From NCBI RefSeq assembly GCF_018991925.1, contig NW_024744357.1, positions 3,557,658-3,621,657 on the forward strand: 64,000 nt of DNA, in the 5' to 3' direction. The translations under genes were made by a program, and so were the position numbers. Positions 51,585-61,299 of the stretch are shown here, one piece after another; within the stretch, counting starts at the first letter, position 1; each line of letters opens with the position of its first letter. The DNA comes from Homarus americanus. Taxonomy: Eukaryota; Arthropoda; Malacostraca; Decapoda; Nephropidae. A model generated the notes under the pieces. That model saw only the letters and a program-made list of their open reading frames with translations, had not been told where the DNA came from and made no database searches.

Positions 51585-51596
51585 GACCGCCATTTG
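51585..51596. promoter_or_regulatory. CCGCCATTT motif, YY1-like
   Basis: GACCGCCATTTG matches the reverse of the YY1 consensus core. It lies 54 bp before a candidate start codon. The same core occurs at 53000-53008. Confidence 0.35.
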
Positions 51597-51649
51597 CATT
51601 GATGTCACTAGTTTCAAACTCACAGCTGCAGTCGTAGGTAGTACAAAGG

Positions 51650-51682
51650 ATGGCCTCTTCAGACCCCAAATGTCATGTTCAG
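51650..51682 (+). CDS. candidate first coding exon (11 codons)
   Basis: ATG at 51650 has A at -3 and G at +4. The frame MASSDPKCHVQ runs to CAG followed by the strong donor GTAAGT at 51683, phase 0. A CCGCCATTT element lies upstream, which together is the look of a housekeeping-type first exon. No second exon was convincingly found; an acceptor at about 51949 gives a stop after 8 codons in phase 0. Family unknown. An eleven-codon exon cannot be proven from sequence alone. Confidence 0.35.
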
Positions 51683-51744
51683 GTAAGTTTTCAGGGTGTT
51701 TTATTATGGCTTAAGTAATGGACATTTCGTGAGTGAAGAAATGT

Positions 51745-51855
51745 GCCGTGAAGAGCAGCTTTAAACATAGGTTGGATGGATATATGAGCGATAGGGGTTG
51801 GGTGTAAATGAGGACTGCCCAGTATGGGCCAATAGGCCCGATGCAGATTCCTCCA
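51745..51855 (+). mobile_element. LINE 3' end of a second lineage
   Basis: Coding end FKHRLDGYMSDRGWV and a stop are followed by GACTGCCCAGTATGGGCCAA, then CCTCCATTCTTATGTTCTT. From memory this tail is very common in decapod genomes. It is distinct from family A. Only about 110 bp remain. Confidence 0.65.
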
Positions 51856-52740
51856 TTCTTATGTTCTTTTGGACATAAAAAACTCCCATGTTCACACCAG
51901 CTCTGCTGTCATGTACTCTTACCTGGGAGACCTTTTCTTTTTTTGTCAGTGCATTTGCAGAGTATATCAGTACTAGATGGAGATACGAGTACATTTAGAA
52001 GTGATGACATTGTTTGGAATTTGTTTTGAGAATGCCTGATGCTAGATAAACACGACAACATAATGCTGTTATTGTTTTGATGATTCATTAATGAACCACT
52101 GGGATATGTCATCATTTATATTAATTAATGGGTAAAATTTTACTTTAACTCCCCTAAGTATTTTGATGTTTAGATTCGAGATAGGCTACATTGGGTAAAT
52201 TTTAAGTTTTGGTCATCCCTGTACTTAGACATACAGACGATGTTTTTTTTCTGGTGGTTTGCGATGCGTTAAGAATGATTTAAAGTTTAATTTCTTTTGG
52301 AAATCACTAGTTTTGAGTTACTACCCCCCCCCCTCCCCCCCTTACCGGTGTATGTTAAGTTAACCTTATAACTTATAACTCATCATACCCTAAACTAACC
52401 TAACATACGACCTGTATTTTCTTATGCGATCGAAAAATGTTTTGCGACAGAAATCCTGTTGAGATAATGTGTCTTATTTTTTAAAGTACTTAATCCCATA
52501 GTTAAAATCTTAAGGTTCCCCAGATGACCAAAACCAAAATAATCCCAATATTGTTTAGAATGTTTATATGGTGAAATTTGTTGTATGGGCAGCTAATATC
52601 CATTGAATTAGTTTATGTGCTTAGTAGCATTTACATATTTAAAATAGGATTACTCTGTTGCACAGTAAAGCACAATTAATTATCTAATAATATTTATTTA
52701 TCGAGCTGATCAGCTGAGAAGATTGGACAATTTCAGCTGG
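51856..52740. other. no gene confirmed
   Basis: An acceptor-like TTTTCTTTTTTTGTCAG ends at 51949, with an open frame HLQSISVLDGDTSTF to a stop at 52029, but no matching upstream exon phase. A C-rich run lies at 52324-52342. Confidence 0.35.
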
Positions 52741-52744
52741 CTGC

Positions 52745-53040
52745 TTCCTGCTGGGAAGCTCGCCCCAACCAGTGACGTCACAACCAATCACAGAGCTTTT
52801 CACAGTCACGTGACTTTCTAGCAACTTTAACCCTTATTTTTGACATTTTTTGGCAAACTTATTTAAAAATATCAATACCATAGTGAATTTAAGCGTTTTA
52901 TTTACCCATTGACCGTCAACTCATCCAACGTCATCATCAGTGTTTTAGGGGCATTTTCCAGCTTGCTTCTACTCGACTGATAATCAGCCCACATCATAGC
53001 CGCCATTTAGTGGTTCAATCTCCTCTGCAGCACAAGCAAG
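52745..53040. promoter_or_regulatory. promoter-like cluster: CRE, CCAAT, E-box, YY1-like
   Basis: Within 240 bp are the full palindromic CRE TGACGTCA (52773-52780), CCAAT (52784-52788), the palindrome GTCACGTGAC with E-box CACGTG (52805-52814), and GCCGCCATTT (52999-53008). Local composition is less AT-rich than the surroundings. CAG|GTTTGT at about 53048 could be a donor for a non-coding first exon. The direction and the gene served are unknown. Confidence 0.45.
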
Positions 53041-54992
53041 GACAGTCAGGTTTGTTGAAGACAACCAATAAATGTTAAGTGTAAGATTGAGTACTGTACA
53101 ATAAAACTCAGAGCATTAACAGCTTATTCACTTTGAGGCTCAAGCTATATTTCAAGATTTGTTCTACTTCTTCTCCTGCCTTAAGGATGCTGCTACTGGC
53201 GAGTGTTCATACAAAATAAACTCTTTCTAATAATGACGTATATGACCCCCTTAGTTTCTAAATACATTAACTGCATTCACTACTCTGCTAAACATAGGAA
53301 AGAATGCTTCTTAAACTGCTTTGCATTCTGGACCCTCAAGGCTTAAGGAATTTAAATTAAATCACTAAGTCCATTCCACAATGTGGTACAACTGGTGAAG
53401 AAACAAAGACAACTTTATATAAAATTGATGCAAGGAATCTACTTTTATGGCCAAGATAACTTTACCAGGGTTGTACAGTACTGTAATACAAACTGAAAGT
53501 GTTACCCAATCCTTTCCAGTACCTCCTCCCAACACACTAAATGTGGTGGAGTATAATAATAATGTTTGTTACAATAGGAGAAAATATATTTTGAATTTCA
53601 ATATGTTTTAACACACTGATGGTCATTTCTGATATATTTTTGATGAACTATGGGCTATTTAAACAAATAGTTCACAGAAGCGTTCATCCACGATGGAAGT
53701 CATTTTCAGTGAAGAATTCAACTTTGGCGAGACCTGCATGAAATATAAAATACTTTCCACAAAAAAAAAAAATTACAATTAATACAAAATAAAAATCTTA
53801 TAACCTTTCTCTCCAAATCTTACAACACATAAAAATTTTTCCAAATATTTCAGTCTATTAAAAACCTGACAGTTCTGAATGGATAACATTGTACAGTAGT
53901 ACAATGGCCATGAGGGTCAAATGCATGACTATAAAAAATTCTAAGTTACCTTTAAACTAATGCTTCAATCGCAACCAATAATACTTTATATTCAACTCAA
54001 GTATAAGGAAGTAAAGAAATAAGTTTAAGTCATATGAGGCTGTGCACAACAGAAGTGTATGTGGCATCGCAGGTGTCCCAAGGTGTCCCAAGTAAAAATA
54101 ACTCATCATGGAGCCAAAAGAGTGTAAAGTCCTAAAGTCCAAAATTTCCACAACATATGTTGGGCTAAAGGCATCACTGCAGAAAGATCCATGTCTACTC
54201 TCCACTCCCTGATGCTGCAGCCATTCAGCGACAACACTGCATGTCACCATCGCAAAATTGCCACTGCTTGGCCAACCAAGACTCCTGACAGAAGTCTTGC
54301 AGGCCAGAGCCCAGCATTTCCAACCCCCTCCATTCCACATTTTACTCTGTAGCAGGTGCCAGGATTAACTTTACTAATGTGCTTACCTGGATTATTGTGG
54401 TGTTTTAGTGATAACTACTACAGTCTAAAAATGCTACCATGTCACTGTTTTATCAATATAAAACATGTTTATGGTAAATTATTGATAAACATTACATTAT
54501 AATCCCTTTTGCATCTTGTTTATGCCTACCCTTAAACTAATACAGTATGCATATTCCCCCAAAAATTGAAAAACAATCATTATTTTCCACATTCGGGAGT
54601 TGTGTGAAAAAAATAATGACAATGTTATCATCATTAGTTAAAGAGTTATGGTGCTTTGAACATTGCACAACTTTAACTTTTCTGGAAATTTTTGATTTCG
54701 GTGTTTATATACTTCAGCCGCACAGTCTCATGTCATAGGAAATGCACACTCCTCCATTTACTTTATATGATCAGTAATATTTCATAAGTTGAGATTCAAA
54801 GAATGTGACTAACTGAATATGAAAATTGAGAAATACCAATGAAAATGTGATATAAGTGGAAGCTCAGTCAGAGCACTAAATTGGAGATTGTATTAACTCA
54901 AGTATTCACTACAGTGTATTAATAAAGACAAAAGTATCCCAGAGACTGATATCTTGTGTATGATAATACTGATCTACTTTATATGTACTGTA
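53041..54992. other. no gene confirmed in 1.9 kb
   Basis: Contains a 127-codon minus-strand frame (54340-53957) that is less AT-rich than its surroundings but matches no family and lacks clear splice signals. TACAGTA words are frequent. Confidence 0.4.
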
Positions 54993-55369
54993 TGTTGGGC
55001 TCAAAGACCGAATTTGCTCAATGAGCGGAAAAAGCGACCACAACGGGTTCTGGGCACAACAATAATGCCAGAAAGCGAAATACACTATTTGGGTTCCTCT
55101 AAAACAGCCACAACGCATTATGGACAGTCTCAGCATTGCAGAACATGATATAATTATAATAACGCTTTGTGGTTGCCACGTTTCTGTCCAGAATGCAATG
55201 TGGTAAAGGTTCTGATGCCACATTGTGATCTGGATTATTTTGGTAGCGTCCACAACGAGATGGTTGTTGTTCACAAAGAATCAGAAATTAACTTATAGTT
55301 AAGTTTTTATTCAGAGCTGGAGGAAATAAAAATTCCCTCATTGAGCGAATTCGGTCTTTGAGCCCAACA
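54993..55369. mobile_element. MITE with near-perfect 35-bp TIRs and TA duplication
   Basis: Left TGTTGGGCTCAAAGACCGAA...GCTCAATGAG (54993-55025) is matched inversely at 55337-55369 with one clear mismatch. TA flanks both sides (54991-54992, 55370-55371). At 377 bp and without coding sequence, it fits a recent Tc1/mariner-type MITE. Confidence 0.85.
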
Positions 55370-55562
55370 TATATATAAATGTACAGTATATCTACACCAG
55401 TGACATCCTGTTCCCTTAAAGCTTGTACAGTACCATCAACTTTAAACATTTCCTCATTGACCAACTCTATACCTTGGGTGTAGGGAAGCAGAAGGAAGGA
55501 CACATTTTGGGGCACTAACAATAAAAAAAGTTGTTGGAAAACTTTCAAAGGCTACAGCAAAA

Positions 55563-55645
55563 TATTAATAATAATAAAAATAATAAAAATAAAAATAATA
55601 ATAATAATAATGATGATAATAATGATGATAATAATGATAATAATG

Positions 55646-55681
<36 letters not shown>

Positions 55682-55712
55682 TCATTATTATTATTATAAT
55701 AATAATAATAAT
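55563..55712. repeat. (AAT)n/(GAT)n tract
   Basis: 150 bp of AAT and GAT triplets that end in an inverted ATTATTATT segment, which could form a hairpin. Confidence 0.95.
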
Positions 55713-56567
55713 ATAAACACTCATAGAACATGAAGATTTTAACCAAAAGTAAAATGTGGCCAAAGTGGAGGATAAGGTCCATCCGATGATTCTTTAATAA
55801 CAGTGACCAAAATCCAATTTAATTATTTGGTATTTTGGTCTAATAATCAATTACGTAAAACAATGTTAAAGACCAGGGTTTCTTTTTTTTCTACTGTTCC
55901 ACCAGTTTACCTACACTTTTTTTATAAATCAATTTGGCTCAGCTTGTTCCTCTTTGAGATGGAATTATAAGGTAAAAGCACAACTTATATAGATTCATTA
56001 CATCCTTCAAGGTTGAACTTAGCCTCTGATACTCTACCCTCACTCACACCTTAGAAAGTGATTTTTCTCGCATATGTAAAAATTTCTAAATATACATGGA
56101 CACCAATTATCATATCTCCTTTAAGCCTTTCCTTCCTCCACTCCCAGTATTTGTACCTCTTTCAAGAACAATACAATTCTCCTTACCATAAGACCCAGTG
56201 TACAGTATTATCCCTCTGAGAAATACTATCATTCACCATTATAGCTACTCCTTCTATATTCTCAGCAGGTGAAGCAAGTGACAATATCCCTCCAGTACAT
56301 TAGTTACTGGCCGTTTCTACATCTTTTTTTATCCTGAAGAATAAGACTGTATGGAATATACGATGGCTGTTATAGCGAATATGTACAAGTGGTGAAGGAG
56401 GAGGAAAGGTGATGATAAGACTTACAAGGGGAGGTGGTTAAGGAATAAGAACAAGAGAAAACTAACACCGAAAGAATGGTGAAGGCTCTCACTTCTCCCA
56501 CCAGCTACTTCATATATAATCATTATATAAATACTACTGTACTAAATAGATAAATTAAACAGAGAGA
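55713..56567. other. no gene recognised; may hold the 3' UTR of the 56568 exon
   Basis: AT-rich, directly downstream on the minus strand of a candidate terminal exon. If that exon is real, its untranslated tail lies here. Confidence 0.35.
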
Positions 56568-56779
56568 TTACGATGGTTGAAAGATATCATCATGATGTTC
56601 TCTTGTCTCTCTTATCTTATTAAACTCAGTGATGCTTGCAATGAGGGGCTTGGGCAAACCATAGCTCTCCAGATTTAACTTATCTTGGTGACTGTAAAGT
56701 GCCAAGTGACAGAGGAACTTAAGCATGGGCACACTGTTCCACATCCTGAAGGGTAGAAGCTCATGCTCTGATGGCTCTT
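56568..56779 (-). CDS. candidate terminal exon with BC-box and Cul2-box-like end
   Basis: Read on the minus strand, a strong acceptor (CTTTCTTTTTTCAG, ending at 56780) precedes 2 bases and 69 sense codons ending in TAA (56570-56568). The frame contains EHELLPFRMWNSV, then MLKFLCHLALYSH and YGLPKPLIASITEFN. L-x3-C-x3-L fits the BC-box that binds Elongin C, except Met sits where Ser/Thr/Pro/Ala is usual. LPKPLIASI fits the Cul2-box pattern (hydrophobic, P, x2, hydrophobic, x3, hydrophobic). The pair occurs at the C-terminus of substrate receptors of Cullin-RING ubiquitin ligases. This is inference from motif shape. The gene could not be named. The exon needs an upstream exon ending in phase 1, which was not found. 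Confidence 0.5.
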
Positions 56780-56937
56780 CTGAAAAAAGAAAGAAAGAAA
56801 AGAAAAATGGGTTTTTTATACGGTAAGAAATTCATATTATAATAACTCTTCTTAAATACATATATAATATAGGGATTAAGTGTGTACTCTTCAAGAACTT
56901 TGCAAGACTTCCACATTGATTTTGTATTTTTGATACA

Positions 56938-57239
56938 CAGGGGATTCACAGGTTATGAACAGGTTCCGTTCCTGAGGACGTTCTTAAGTCGAAAATGTAC
57001 GTAAGTCAAAACACATGCTATGTGCATACCACACTTACATAACAATGTTTAAAATCCCACTGTATCATAGCCTAAGTCCTTATATACGTCTAAAAATCAC
57101 TTAATTTAAGAGAAAAGAAATAGAATGATAAAATGCAGTAAATGAAAGTAAAAAATAAGTCATCAGGTAAATTTAAAGTTTAACCTCGTTCGTATCACAA
57201 GGCGTTCATAAGTCAGAGGTTCATCAGTCGGGGACCCTG
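56938..57239. mobile_element. short TIR element
   Basis: Ends resemble each other inversely: CAGGGGATTCACAGGTTATGAAC on the left, and ACAGGGTCCCCGACTGATGAAC read from the right. Internal GTTCATAAGTC-type motifs repeat. TA lies at the right flank. Likely a pogo-type MITE. Confidence 0.55.
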
Positions 57240-57752
57240 TACTGAAATGTCAATAAAAATCAGGAATCACTCTGGGAACATCAGTATATAATTGGGGGTG
57301 AGAGAATGGTCCTGAAAAAACTCTGACCACATTTAGTACCTTGATGTCCACCCAATTGTGTTTGAGCATAGCAGTTAGACTACAACAGTACCTTATCTTT
57401 CCAACATATAGCTGGATTCCTCACCTATAAAATGGTGTCCAGAGAAAGTGTGCCATCCATTTAATCATAAAGCTCACAAGTCTGTAATGGAGGCTCACCT
57501 GTTTATATAAATTAAGACTGATCTCAATCCTTGCTTTTGCTGCTTCTATTCCTTATCCCTAGGAGGAAGGAAGGAATCTTGACCATTTGCTAATTTTTCA
57601 TTAAAAAAAGGGTTTTCAGGTTTAATTGCTCATCTATTACCGAGACTGCAGAAATAATCTAGTTATGAACAGTTTAGAAACACACTAAATGCAGTGGAAA
57701 CTGATGAGAAGCAGATACTGTACAGTGTCAATGTGGCTATAGAGATAATATA
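57240..57752. other. no recognised feature
   Basis: A donor-like CAG|GTGAGC at about 57502 (minus strand) is preceded by sequence with stops in all frames, so no coding exon is called. Confidence 0.4.
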
Positions 57753-58239
57753 GTGATATCTCCGTTAGCCGGAACAATTGGTGCAGAGCACTTCCGGGAA
57801 TGAGAGATTTCCGGGTAATGAGGCAACTCTCTCAAAGGCGGTAAAAAAAAATCCCTCAGCACCGGAATTTTCCGGGTAACGGAAAAATGTTCTCGGAAGT
57901 TCCAGAAATTGCCCATTACATCATCTCTCGAACCTGGAAAAAAATCCCTCATCTCCGGAATTTTCTGGGTAATGGAAAAATTTTCTCGGAATTTCCAGAA
58001 AATGACCCTGATTTTCATCTCTCAAACCTGGAAAAAAAACTCCCCCCATCCCCGGATTCTTCTGGGTACCGGGAAAATTTTTTCTTAATCTTCCCGGATA
58101 ATGTGCCCCTCAGAAATTCGTTCCCAGAGTTGGAATTTTCCGGAAAATTACAGCTTAAGGAACGATTTTCCGAGAAAATGTAAATTCCAGCTATCGAAGA
58201 GTTCCGGGTTTGAGGGATTCCGGCTAACGGAGATATTAC
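57753..58239. mobile_element. MITE carrying internal 94-bp tandem repeats
   Basis: Terminal GATATCTCCGTTAGCCGGAA (57755-57774) is repeated inversely at 58218-58237 with one or two mismatches. Between them are three units starting at about 57843, 57938 and 58032. Each begins with an A run and CCC, with CCGGAATTTTCYGGGTAA and TTCTCGGAA inside. Confidence 0.8.
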
Positions 58240-58271
58240 ATTTTTGTTTAGTAATCACAAGTGGTCCCTGC

Positions 58272-58997
58272 TTAACCTTCTCAGCCTCGCGGGACGCCAT
58301 TGTGGCGTCAAACATAAAAGGCGAAAAAACTTAAGCTCAGCCTTGCGACGCCAACGTGGCCACGTCCAATGGCCTATATTTCCAAAACACTTCAAATAAC
58401 TCAAAAACTATTCAGTGAAACTGACTGAACTTTGGAAACCATTTGGCAGACGTCATTTTCTTTGTGTGGGCCTTATCACCTTCCCCGAGACGGTCATCAT
58501 GTGCTTGGCAATGCAGCATGAAGCCGGGTGTCACTCTGGCCATTAGAGAGAGAGAGGAGGGTGTGCTGCTCGGCCCTTTAAATTATTCCACTAGTTTTTG
58601 TGTAATATTATTTTTCCTTATACTGTACCACAATATTCTACATGCTTTGTTCTTTATTTTAGTATATAGTACATATCAATGAACACCATAATACAAGGAA
58701 AATGTGAATGGAAATCGAGATGCTACTAAACATTTTCGTACTTTTTCAACTTGTACTAAAAAAAAGTGGCTTAAATTTCAAGAATTTAAAATTTTTTATG
58801 GTTTCATACAATTTTCAGACAATTTTACGCTAGAGGAGACCCCATTACAATTAATAAAACAATTCCATGGCAGTGAAATGAACCCTAAAAAAAAAAAATA
58901 ATAATAAAATAAATTAATTTTTCAGCAAAAACCTCCGAGGCTGAGAGTAAGTTTTCATGCATGCATGTGTCTCAAGCTCCGAGGCTGATAGGGTTAA
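58272..58997. mobile_element. piggyBac-like non-autonomous element
   Basis: Left end TTAACCTTCTCAGCCTCG (58272-) and right end read inversely TTAACCCTATCAGCCTCG (to 58997) match well. Both sit at TTAA, the piggyBac target. A subterminal hairpin GACGCCATTGTGGCGTC lies near the left end. No transposase domain was recognised in the 726 bp. Confidence 0.65.
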
Positions 58998-59070
58998 CCA
59001 CTTGTGCTGAATAAAATTGTCTCAGGCTCCGAGGCTGATAGGGTTAACCGCTTGTGCTGAATAAAATTGT
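58971..59070. repeat. 50-bp tandem duplication of the element end
   Basis: TCTCAAGCTCCGAGGCTGAT, GGGTTAACC, then CTTGTGCTGAATAAAATTG occurs twice in direct succession with two differences. The duplicate carries a second TTAA at 59044. Confidence 0.85.
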
Positions 59071-60027
59071 CTAGCATTAGCCAAATAAAATATTAAAAGT
59101 AGCTTCCCTACTGTGCAAATTCCTGCTCAACAAATATAAAAAGCTATCGACCTTCACGTATAATGCTGCCTTTAAGAACATTAAAATACTTAATGATTCA
59201 TTAAGAAATGAAACTTTAACCCTTTAGTTGTGACAAGTGAAGCCTCTCATCCTGGGCTTTATCCCCCCTTGATAGTGACTGTTGGCAATGTCCTGTGCCC
59301 TTTTAAAAATGTAAACACTCAATTCCCATGAACCACAATTTTTCTCTAAACCTTGTGGCACCATTCAGACTCCAGTACAGTATATTCTACCATCTTCCTG
59401 ACCCAGTGGTTAACAGAAACATGAACAACGTCAGCCTCAACCCCCGTAGGTGCCGGATAACTGGGATTAGCAATATTCATCATCCTCACAACTTGGAATA
59501 TGGAACGCATCACTTACTTCATTTGTCTGATGAGGCATCATCTACCCGAATGCCACCCCGTGGCCATCTGGTGAATTACAATAATGGGCGTAGTAAGTGA
59601 TGGATGTTTCTCTGTAATCGTATGGGTATACAGTACAGTATAGTGAATTTCCTCCCGCAGTGTATCTACTGTATATTGCGGCTTGTAAGTCGACTTTTGA
59701 AGCTCTGGTATAAAATGTCTCCACCACTGGCATCAGACTTTAACTTTACAGCACCAGTAAGTCTCAGTCACTCTGTACCGGGATGCAACTAAATTTCCAG
59801 CTCTCACCAACAAGTGTTACCCTATGTAGCATTTTTCCACAAGGGTAACAGTTACAGAACTGAGCCTTAGGTCAGTTTTTACATTAGTCATATTATGGGA
59901 GCCCTCACATATACCGACACCTGTCAAAACATTAAAATATCTTTCAGTGTTAACTAAGGTGTCTTAAAACAAGCGTTATTAGAGCAGTTACTTGTAAGTT
60001 TTTTTTTTTTTTTTTAAATGCACTTAC
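59071..60027. other. no gene confirmed apart from a weak exon
   Basis: A 90-codon plus-strand frame (59328-59600) and its antisense both look partly protein-like, and neither has convincing exon signals. Confidence 0.35.
59666..59743 (-). CDS. weak terminal exon candidate, phase-compatible with 60028-60201
   Basis: After an AAAG acceptor, 25 codons read LKSDASGGDILYQSFKS and end in TAG (59666-59668), starting in phase 0. The stronger exon at 60028-60201 ends in phase 0, so the two could join. The acceptor lacks a good pyrimidine tract. Confidence 0.25.
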   Translation of the reverse strand, partial: LKSDASGGDILYQSFKSRLTSRNIQ

Positions 60028-60201
60028 AGTGCATTCATGTAATGCACCTGGATTCTGTAAACATTCACACAAATGTAGAGTAAAGTTGTAAATAAAGCAG
60101 GTGCCTGGGAACAGCTGGCTAGCCTGCAGTAGCTCAACCAATGTTGACAACACTTGTTCATGAATGTCACTAGATTCATCCCTAAAGTTGCTGCAAAGTC
60201 G
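60028..60201 (-). CDS. candidate internal coding exon, 58 codons
   Basis: On the minus strand a T-rich acceptor ending TTTAG (60202) and the donor GTAAGT (60022-60027) bound exactly 174 bp, open in one frame, phase 0 to phase 0. It reads FRDESSDIHEQVLSTLVELL, then LFPGTCFIYNFTLHLCECL and NPGALHECT. The central part looks like amphipathic helices, in the manner of ARM/HEAT-type proteins, but I cannot name a family. An alternative acceptor, CTTTGCAG, lies 11 bp inside. The T-rich acceptor tract and the long T run after the donor leave the limits plausible but unproven. Confidence 0.5.
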
Positions 60202-60490
60202 CTAAATACATTAAAAAAAAAATCTGGAGGAATACCGGTACATGTAAGACATTGTCTAAAATGTCAATAATTGTTAACAATGACTTGGTTAAATGCCCAA
60301 AACTGTCACAAGTGGCATTAAAGGTAGGGTGAAAACAACACTACATTGGCAACTATGAGGTCAACAGATGAATGACACCCTCTCTCTCTCTCTCTCTCTC
60401 TTAGTTGTCCAGTCATCCTTGAATCCTACATGTATTTATTTTTATGAACTGCTATTATTATTACTTATATGTACAGTACTGTATACAGTA
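60202..60490. other. intron-like; (CT)n
   Basis: Includes (CT)n at about 60381-60402 and the TACAGTACTGTATACAGTAC cluster at 60471-60491. Confidence 0.5.
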
Positions 60491-60824
60491 CAAGAAAGCC
60501 TCCCATGACGACGGTTCCACTAACGACGATTCACATTTAAGACCCTGCTTAATTTGGGACCCAATTCAATTTACACCATTATTTTCTTCATATTTACGAT
60601 GAAGATATTATAAAAAATAATGTAAAATTACATTTCCATATAAATAATAACTGAATCCCAATATGTATTATACAATAAAAAAAAACCACGCTTTGCGCAC
60701 GGAGGCTGCCGAGCTTGTGAGGGTGACGCCAGCATCTGAACAGGAAAAGGAGAAAAACATTCTCAGGTTTCTTACGGCATTTTTTGTGTCCCTATTCAAC
60801 ATGAGCAAGATATGATAGTGCTGG

Positions 60825-60920
60825 TTCAAAAGCTAAAAGAAAGTGTACAAGCTTAGCCAAGAAAATAGACGTGTTAAAACGATATGAAAAAGGTGAGAGG
60901 TCTGTGGATATTATATGGAG
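60825..60920 (+). pseudogene. pogo-type transposase helix-turn-helix fragment
   Basis: The frame reads SKAKRKCTSLAKKIDVLKRY, then EKGERSVDIIW, the usual opening of Tigger/pogo transposases (CENP-B N-terminal fold). The next sequence (STINRMK) may correspond to the following helix after a frameshift near 60940. Beyond that the catalytic DDE region is absent. It sits 335 bp from the left TIR, as expected. Confidence 0.65.
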
Positions 60921-61192
60921 CAAGCAATGAACATAATATTATTTCCCGAAGTGGATCCATTAACAGAATGAAGCATTAAAATCAACAGGGACGTGTAAAA
61001 ATTATCTGACCTCCACATAAAGATGTGTAATAAGAAAAGAAAGCGGATGTGAAAGGTTCCTTCGACAGCTTTATTATTCAAAGGACTAAACCACCAATGT
61101 CAGCTAAACCATAAAATTCAGCATCTTAAGCAGCTTCAGCAACAACTTCAGGTTCAATAACAGTTTCAGCAACAGCTATGATATCTTTATGG

Positions 61193-61262
61193 AAAGCTTC
61201 AGCCAGAGTGAACCTACAGCTTCAGCCAGAGTGAACCTACAGCTTCAGCCAGAGGTGAACCT
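61193..61262. repeat. 23-bp tandem repeat, 3 copies
   Basis: Three copies of CAGCTTCAGCCAGAGTGAACC plus TA, with one G insertion in the last. Confidence 0.9.
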
Positions 61263-61299
61263 GATGACTTCGTCATCTGAGTAAAAACTCGCACAATAT

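Noticed and set aside
53695..53745. Short minus-strand terminal exon (VEFFTENDFHRG) after a CAG acceptor
   Set aside because: Only about 16 codons and two alternative frames; cannot be told from chance.
53957..54340. 127-codon minus-strand frame as a gene
   Set aside because: No recognised domain, no convincing splice sites and an AT-rich end. Kept only as a note.
57502..57565. Minus-strand exon bounded by TCCTCCTAG and GTGAGC
   Set aside because: All three frames contain stops.
59328..59600. 90-codon plus-strand frame
   Set aside because: The antisense is equally plausible and splice signals are weak; it may be a repeat.
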